Below are positions 6,257-9,133 of a stretch of DNA of 9,133 nt, piece by piece; the stretch's first letter is position 1; each line of letters opens with the position of its first letter. The stretch is taken from the NCBI GenBank assembly GCA_013003285.1, contig JABDJY010000010.1, positions 1 to 9,133 on the forward strand, given 5' to 3'. Position numbers and translations under genes: made by a program. Below the pieces are notes generated by a model. It saw nothing but the letters and a program-made list of their open reading frames with translations, made no database searches and was not told the origin of the DNA. The DNA is from Alphaproteobacteria bacterium. Lineage in GTDB: Bacteria; Pseudomonadota; Alphaproteobacteria; UBA6615.

Positions 6257-7672
6257 ATGAGCGGATCGACCACCAGCCAGTTTAAAGAAAATGCGGTACG
6301 CCAGCTCGCCGACGTCGATCTGCGCCAGGCCTTGACCAAGAGCAAGGGTCATTTCACGGGCGGCCGGCAGAACGCCATGGACAAGCTGCCGGAGTTCGAC
6401 GCGCTCCGCGACCAGGCGCGCGACCTCAAAGACCATGTTCTGGAGAATCTCGACTTTTATCTCGAGACCTACGAGCAGAATGTCATCGCCAGCGGCGGCC
6501 AGGTGCACTGGGCGCGCACGGCGAAAGACGCGCAAGACATCGTCCTCGACATTTGCCGGTCGGTCGACGCCACGTCGGTCAATAAGGGCAAGTCGATGAT
6601 CGGCGAGGAGTGCGACATCAACGAGGCGCTCGAGGCGAACGGCATTCGCGCTGTCGAGACCGATCTGGGCGAGTATATCATCCAGATTCGCAACGAACGG
6701 CCCAGCCATATCATCGCGCCGGCGGTCCACCTCACCAAGGCTCAGGTGGAAACGAGTTTCCGCGAAACTCATACCCATCTCGATCCGGACCGGATTCTCG
6801 AAGAGCCGCCGACCTTGCTCGAAGAAGCGCGCACGGTGTTGCGCAAGAAATATTTCGAGGCCGAGGTGGGCATTACCGGCGCCAACTTCCTGGTCGCCGA
6901 GACCGGCTCGTCGATCATCGTCACCAACGAGGGCAATGGCGATCTGTCGCAATTGCTGCCGAAGGTGCATATCGTTTTGGCCAGCATCGAAAAGGTCGTG
7001 CCGACCTTGGAGGATGCGTCGACCTTCCTGCGGGTGCTGGCCCGCTCGGCGACCGGGCAGGATTTCAGCGTCTACACCACGGTGTCGACCGGGCCGCGCC
7101 GATCGACAGACCCGGACGGCCCCGAGCAGTATCACGTCATCCTGCTCGACAATGGCCGTACCGGCATGTTGGGCACCGAGTTCCACGAAATGCTGCGCTG
7201 CATTCGCTGCGGCGCCTGCATGAACCATTGCCCGGTCTACCAATCGGTCGGCGGACATGCCTATGGCTGGGTCTATCCGGGGCCCATGGGCGCGGTGCTG
7301 TCGCCCAGCCTGCTGGGGGTCGACGAGGCCGGGCATTTGCCTAACGCTTCGACTTTCTGTGGCCGGTGTGAGGAAGTGTGTCCGGTACGCATTCCCCTGC
7401 CCAAGCTGATGCGCCATTGGCGCGAGCGCGAATTCGAACGCCACCTCACGCCGCGCGCCGCGCGCACCGGCATTCGCCTGTGGGCTTTCTTCGCCCAGCG
7501 ACCGGGGCTCTACCAAATGGCGACCGGCCTGCAAATGCGCCTCATGGGTTGGATGGGACGCCGCAAGGGCCGCTTTTCCAGCGTGCCGCTGGCCAAGGGT
7601 TGGACCAAGTATCGCGATCTACCGGCCCCTGAGGGTAAGACCTTTCAGCAGCAATGGGCGGGACGGAAATGA
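6257..7672 (+). CDS. lutB: L-lactate utilization iron-sulfur protein LutB
   Basis: LutB is the ferredoxin-bearing electron-transfer subunit of the LutABC lactate oxidation system (E. coli counterpart YkgF). The product has 471 residues, close to the family norm. The N-terminal part is a LUD domain with the diagnostic VGITGANFLVAETGSS (204-219) and VTNEGNGD. Two 4Fe-4S motifs follow: CIRCGACMNHCPVY (Cys315, 318, 321, 325) and CGRCEEVCPVRIPLPKL (Cys368, 371, 375), separated by the conserved GGHAYGWVYPGPMGAVL. The C-terminal 90 residues are basic and variable. ATG 6257 follows AAGGA at 6243-6247. The stop overlaps the lutC start as ATGA. No inactivating change is visible. Confidence 0.95.
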   Translation: MSGSTTSQFKENAVRQLADVDLRQALTKSKGHFTGGRQNAMDKLPEFDALRDQARDLKDHVLENLDFYLETYEQNVIASGGQVHWARTAKDAQDIVLDICRSVDATSVNKGKSMIGEECDINEALEANGIRAVETDLGEYIIQIRNERPSHIIAPAVHLTKAQVETSFRETHTHLDPDRILEEPPTLLEEARTVLRKKYFEAEVGITGANFLVAETGSSIIVTNEGNGDLSQLLPKVHIVLASIEKVVPTLEDASTFLRVLARSATGQDFSVYTTVSTGPRRSTDPDGPEQYHVILLDNGRTGMLGTEFHEMLRCIRCGACMNHCPVYQSVGGHAYGWVYPGPMGAVLSPSLLGVDEAGHLPNASTFCGRCEEVCPVRIPLPKLMRHWREREFERHLTPRAARTGIRLWAFFAQRPGLYQMATGLQMRLMGWMGRRKGRFSSVPLAKGWTKYRDLPAPEGKTFQQQWAGRK

Positions 7673-8379
7673 CCGCGGGACGCGACGAAATATTAGGCGC
7701 TATCCGCCGTTCCCTGGGCCGCAGTGGGCCGGTGGACGACAGCCGCGCGGCGGAACTGCGCGCGCGGATGGCCAAGCCTGCCCGCAATCTCATTCCGGCG
7801 CGCGCCGACCTGCCGCCGTCCGAGGTGATCGATCTGTTCCGGTCCCAGGCTGAAGGCGTCTTCGCCACCGTCGACCGGGTCGCCGATATGAGCGAGGTAC
7901 CGCAAGTGTTAACCGAGTACCTCAAACGCGAGAACCTGCCGTCGCAGGTTGTCATGGCGCCCGACCCTTCGCTCGACCAGGCGCCGTGGGACAATCAGCC
8001 ATTGTTGGAAATCCGCCGCTGCCTGCCGGTCGAAAGCGACATGGTGAGCGTCACGTCGGCCCCGGCGGCAATTGCCGAGACCGGTACCCTGGCAATGTTC
8101 TCCGGCGCCGATCATCCCTCGACCTTGAACTTTCTGCCCGAGACCCATGTAGTGGTGCTGCCGGTCAATCGCATCGGCAAAAACTATGAAGACGTCTGGG
8201 ATCTGATTCGCCAGCGTATCGCCGACGGCGAGGGTGATCTGAACGATTTGATGCCGCGTACCGTGAACCTGATTACCGGGCCGTCGCGATCGGGCGATAT
8301 CGAACAGACCCTGCTGCTCGGCGCGCATGGGCCGCGCCGCTTGCATATAATTCTGGTGGACTCCGACGACGCGGCATGA
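7669..8379 (+). CDS. lutC: L-lactate utilization protein LutC (LUD domain)
   Basis: LutC is the third protein required for LutABC L-lactate oxidation; its biochemical role is not known in detail. The 236-residue product begins with the family-like RDEILGAIRRSLGRSG. It has the LUD core in the second half: VTSAPAAIAETGTLAMFSG, HPSTLNFLPETHVVVLP, then GPSRSGDIEQTLLLGAHGPRRLHIILVD at the end. The ATG at 7669 overlaps the lutB stop (ATGA), which indicates translational coupling, and GGGACGGAA lies immediately upstream. An in-frame ATG at 7654 would add five residues and is less likely. The stop in turn overlaps the smrA start by four bases. E. coli YkgG is the counterpart. Confidence 0.94.
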   Translation: MTAGRDEILGAIRRSLGRSGPVDDSRAAELRARMAKPARNLIPARADLPPSEVIDLFRSQAEGVFATVDRVADMSEVPQVLTEYLKRENLPSQVVMAPDPSLDQAPWDNQPLLEIRRCLPVESDMVSVTSAPAAIAETGTLAMFSGADHPSTLNFLPETHVVVLPVNRIGKNYEDVWDLIRQRIADGEGDLNDLMPRTVNLITGPSRSGDIEQTLLLGAHGPRRLHIILVDSDDAA

Positions 8380-8981
8380 CCGGCCCTGCACGAGGAAAGC
8401 CGCGTTCAAAATCTACAACAGCGGCCGATAACGAACCGGAAGAAGCGTTATTTCAGCGCACCATGGCCGGCGTGCAGCCGCTCAAGAAAAAACGTTCGCT
8501 GAAATCGAAGCCCCCGCTGCGCGCTAACGCCGGCGTGGCAAAACCAAAAGCCAGTCCCAAGACGGCGCGTGGTCCTGGACCACAGCCATCACTGCCACGC
8601 GTCCGCACTCCTGAACCGGCGCCGTTAAGTGCCGATGGGTTCGCCGGTGTGGATCGGCGCACGATCGAGCGCATGCGCCGCGGCAAATTGCCCATCGATG
8701 CCCGGCTCGACCTTCACGGCAGTTATCAGGACGCCGCCCAAGCCGAGCTCAACGCCTTCATCTCGAGCTGCGCGGCGACCGGCTGCCGCACCGTGTTGGT
8801 GATTACCGGCAAGGGACCGGTCAGCGAGGGCGGCGGGGTGTTGCGCCGGCGCCTGCCCGACTGGCTCAACCTGCCGGCCTGCCGCCCCCACGTCTTGGCC
8901 TTTGCCGCCGCCCGTCCCGAACATGGCGGTGGCGGGGCGTTCTACGTGCTGCTGCGCCGTCGCCGCGATGCCCGCGCATGA
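8376..8981 (+). CDS. smrA: Smr domain protein
   Basis: Smr domains are nuclease-like modules related to the C terminus of MutS2. Stand-alone E. coli SmrA has DNA endonuclease activity, while E. coli SmrB cuts mRNA at collided ribosomes. Which applies here cannot be told. The 201-residue product starts with EEALFQRTMAGVQPLKKKR, resembling the N-terminal helix of alphaproteobacterial Smr proteins. A basic, Lys/Pro/Ala-rich linker spans about 37-85. The Smr domain follows with LDLHGSYQDAAQAEL (111-125), TVLVITGKG (139-147) and PEHGGGGAFYVLLRRR (181-196). The key LDLHG and HGGGG motifs are intact. Start and stop overlap lutC and the next gene as ATGA, so expression should follow the lut genes. 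The exact paralogue name is uncertain. Confidence 0.88.
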   Translation: MTGPARGKPRSKSTTAADNEPEEALFQRTMAGVQPLKKKRSLKSKPPLRANAGVAKPKASPKTARGPGPQPSLPRVRTPEPAPLSADGFAGVDRRTIERMRRGKLPIDARLDLHGSYQDAAQAELNAFISSCAATGCRTVLVITGKGPVSEGGGVLRRRLPDWLNLPACRPHVLAFAAARPEHGGGGAFYVLLRRRRDARA

Positions 8982-9133
8982 CCCCGTTCGGCGAAAAGGT
9001 GCGCAGCCTGCGCGCCGCGCGCGGCGTCAGCTTGAAGGAGATGGCAAGCGATCTGCAATTGTCGCCGGCCTATCTATCGTCGCTCGAGCATGGCCGCCGC
9101 GGCCGCCCATCGGAAGCGCTGGTGGTGCAGGTC
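8978..9133 (+). CDS. XRE-family transcriptional regulator (partial, 3' end missing)
   Basis: Only the first 52 codons are in the window. They encode a Cro/C1-type helix-turn-helix: TPFGEKVRSLRAARGVSLKEMASDLQLSPAYLSSLEHGRRGRPS. The glutamine usual at the start of helix 2 is replaced by SLKEMA. The recognition helix is SPAYLSSLEHGRRG. The remainder, and so any sensor domain and total length, is unknown. The ATG overlaps the smrA stop as ATGA, linking it to the smrA and lut run. I recall small HTH proteins of this kind after smr in alphaproteobacteria, so the smrA-XRE pair is probably ancestral and not specific to lactate. Confidence 0.85.
   Translation, partial: MTPFGEKVRSLRAARGVSLKEMASDLQLSPAYLSSLEHGRRGRPSEALVVQV

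Noticed and set aside
6248..7534. A long open frame on the minus strand opposite lutB, over 400 codons.
   Set aside because: It lies entirely antisense to a clear LutB coding sequence, has no recognisable family sequence, and is what high-GC third positions produce.

Overview
This window looks like a GC-rich alphaproteobacterial chromosome, most like the Rhodospirillales. The basis is protein similarity to families I recognise plus gene order (aroE-coaE-dnaQ, then secB and fxsA on the other strand, then a Tim44-like gene, mltA, smr and an XRE regulator). No species can be named from the sequence alone. There are no RNA genes, insertion sequences, CRISPR arrays or prophage genes.

Layout. Positions 1-2105 hold a tight rightward run: aroE (5' end outside the window), coaE (TTG start set by a GGAGG site) and dnaQ, with gaps of 14-16 bp. 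Positions 2129-3268 hold secB and fxsA on the minus strand, converging on dnaQ. Positions 3269-3517 are an AT-richer intergenic region between divergent fxsA and timA, rich in short inverted repeats. From 3518 everything reads rightward: timA (Tim44 family), mltA (lytic transglycosylase lipoprotein), lutA, lutB, lutC (L-lactate oxidation), smrA (Smr domain) and the first 52 codons of an XRE-type regulator that runs off the right edge.

How the genes relate. The first block is housekeeping: shikimate pathway, coenzyme A synthesis and DNA polymerase III proofreading. The second is envelope and protein traffic: SecB chaperone, FxsA membrane protein, TimA and MltA. The most notable point is that a complete lutABC cassette lies between mltA and smrA, genes I would expect to be adjacent in relatives. 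lutB-lutC, lutC-smrA and smrA-XRE all join by 4-base ATGA overlaps, so smrA and the regulator look translationally coupled to a lactate catabolic operon. A 14-bp near-palindrome (5438-5451) sits in the only gap upstream of lutA and is a candidate operator. No lactate permease or GntR-type lut regulator is seen.

I found no clearly undescribed system. The best leads are the lut/smr/XRE coupling and the structured fxsA-timA intergenic region.
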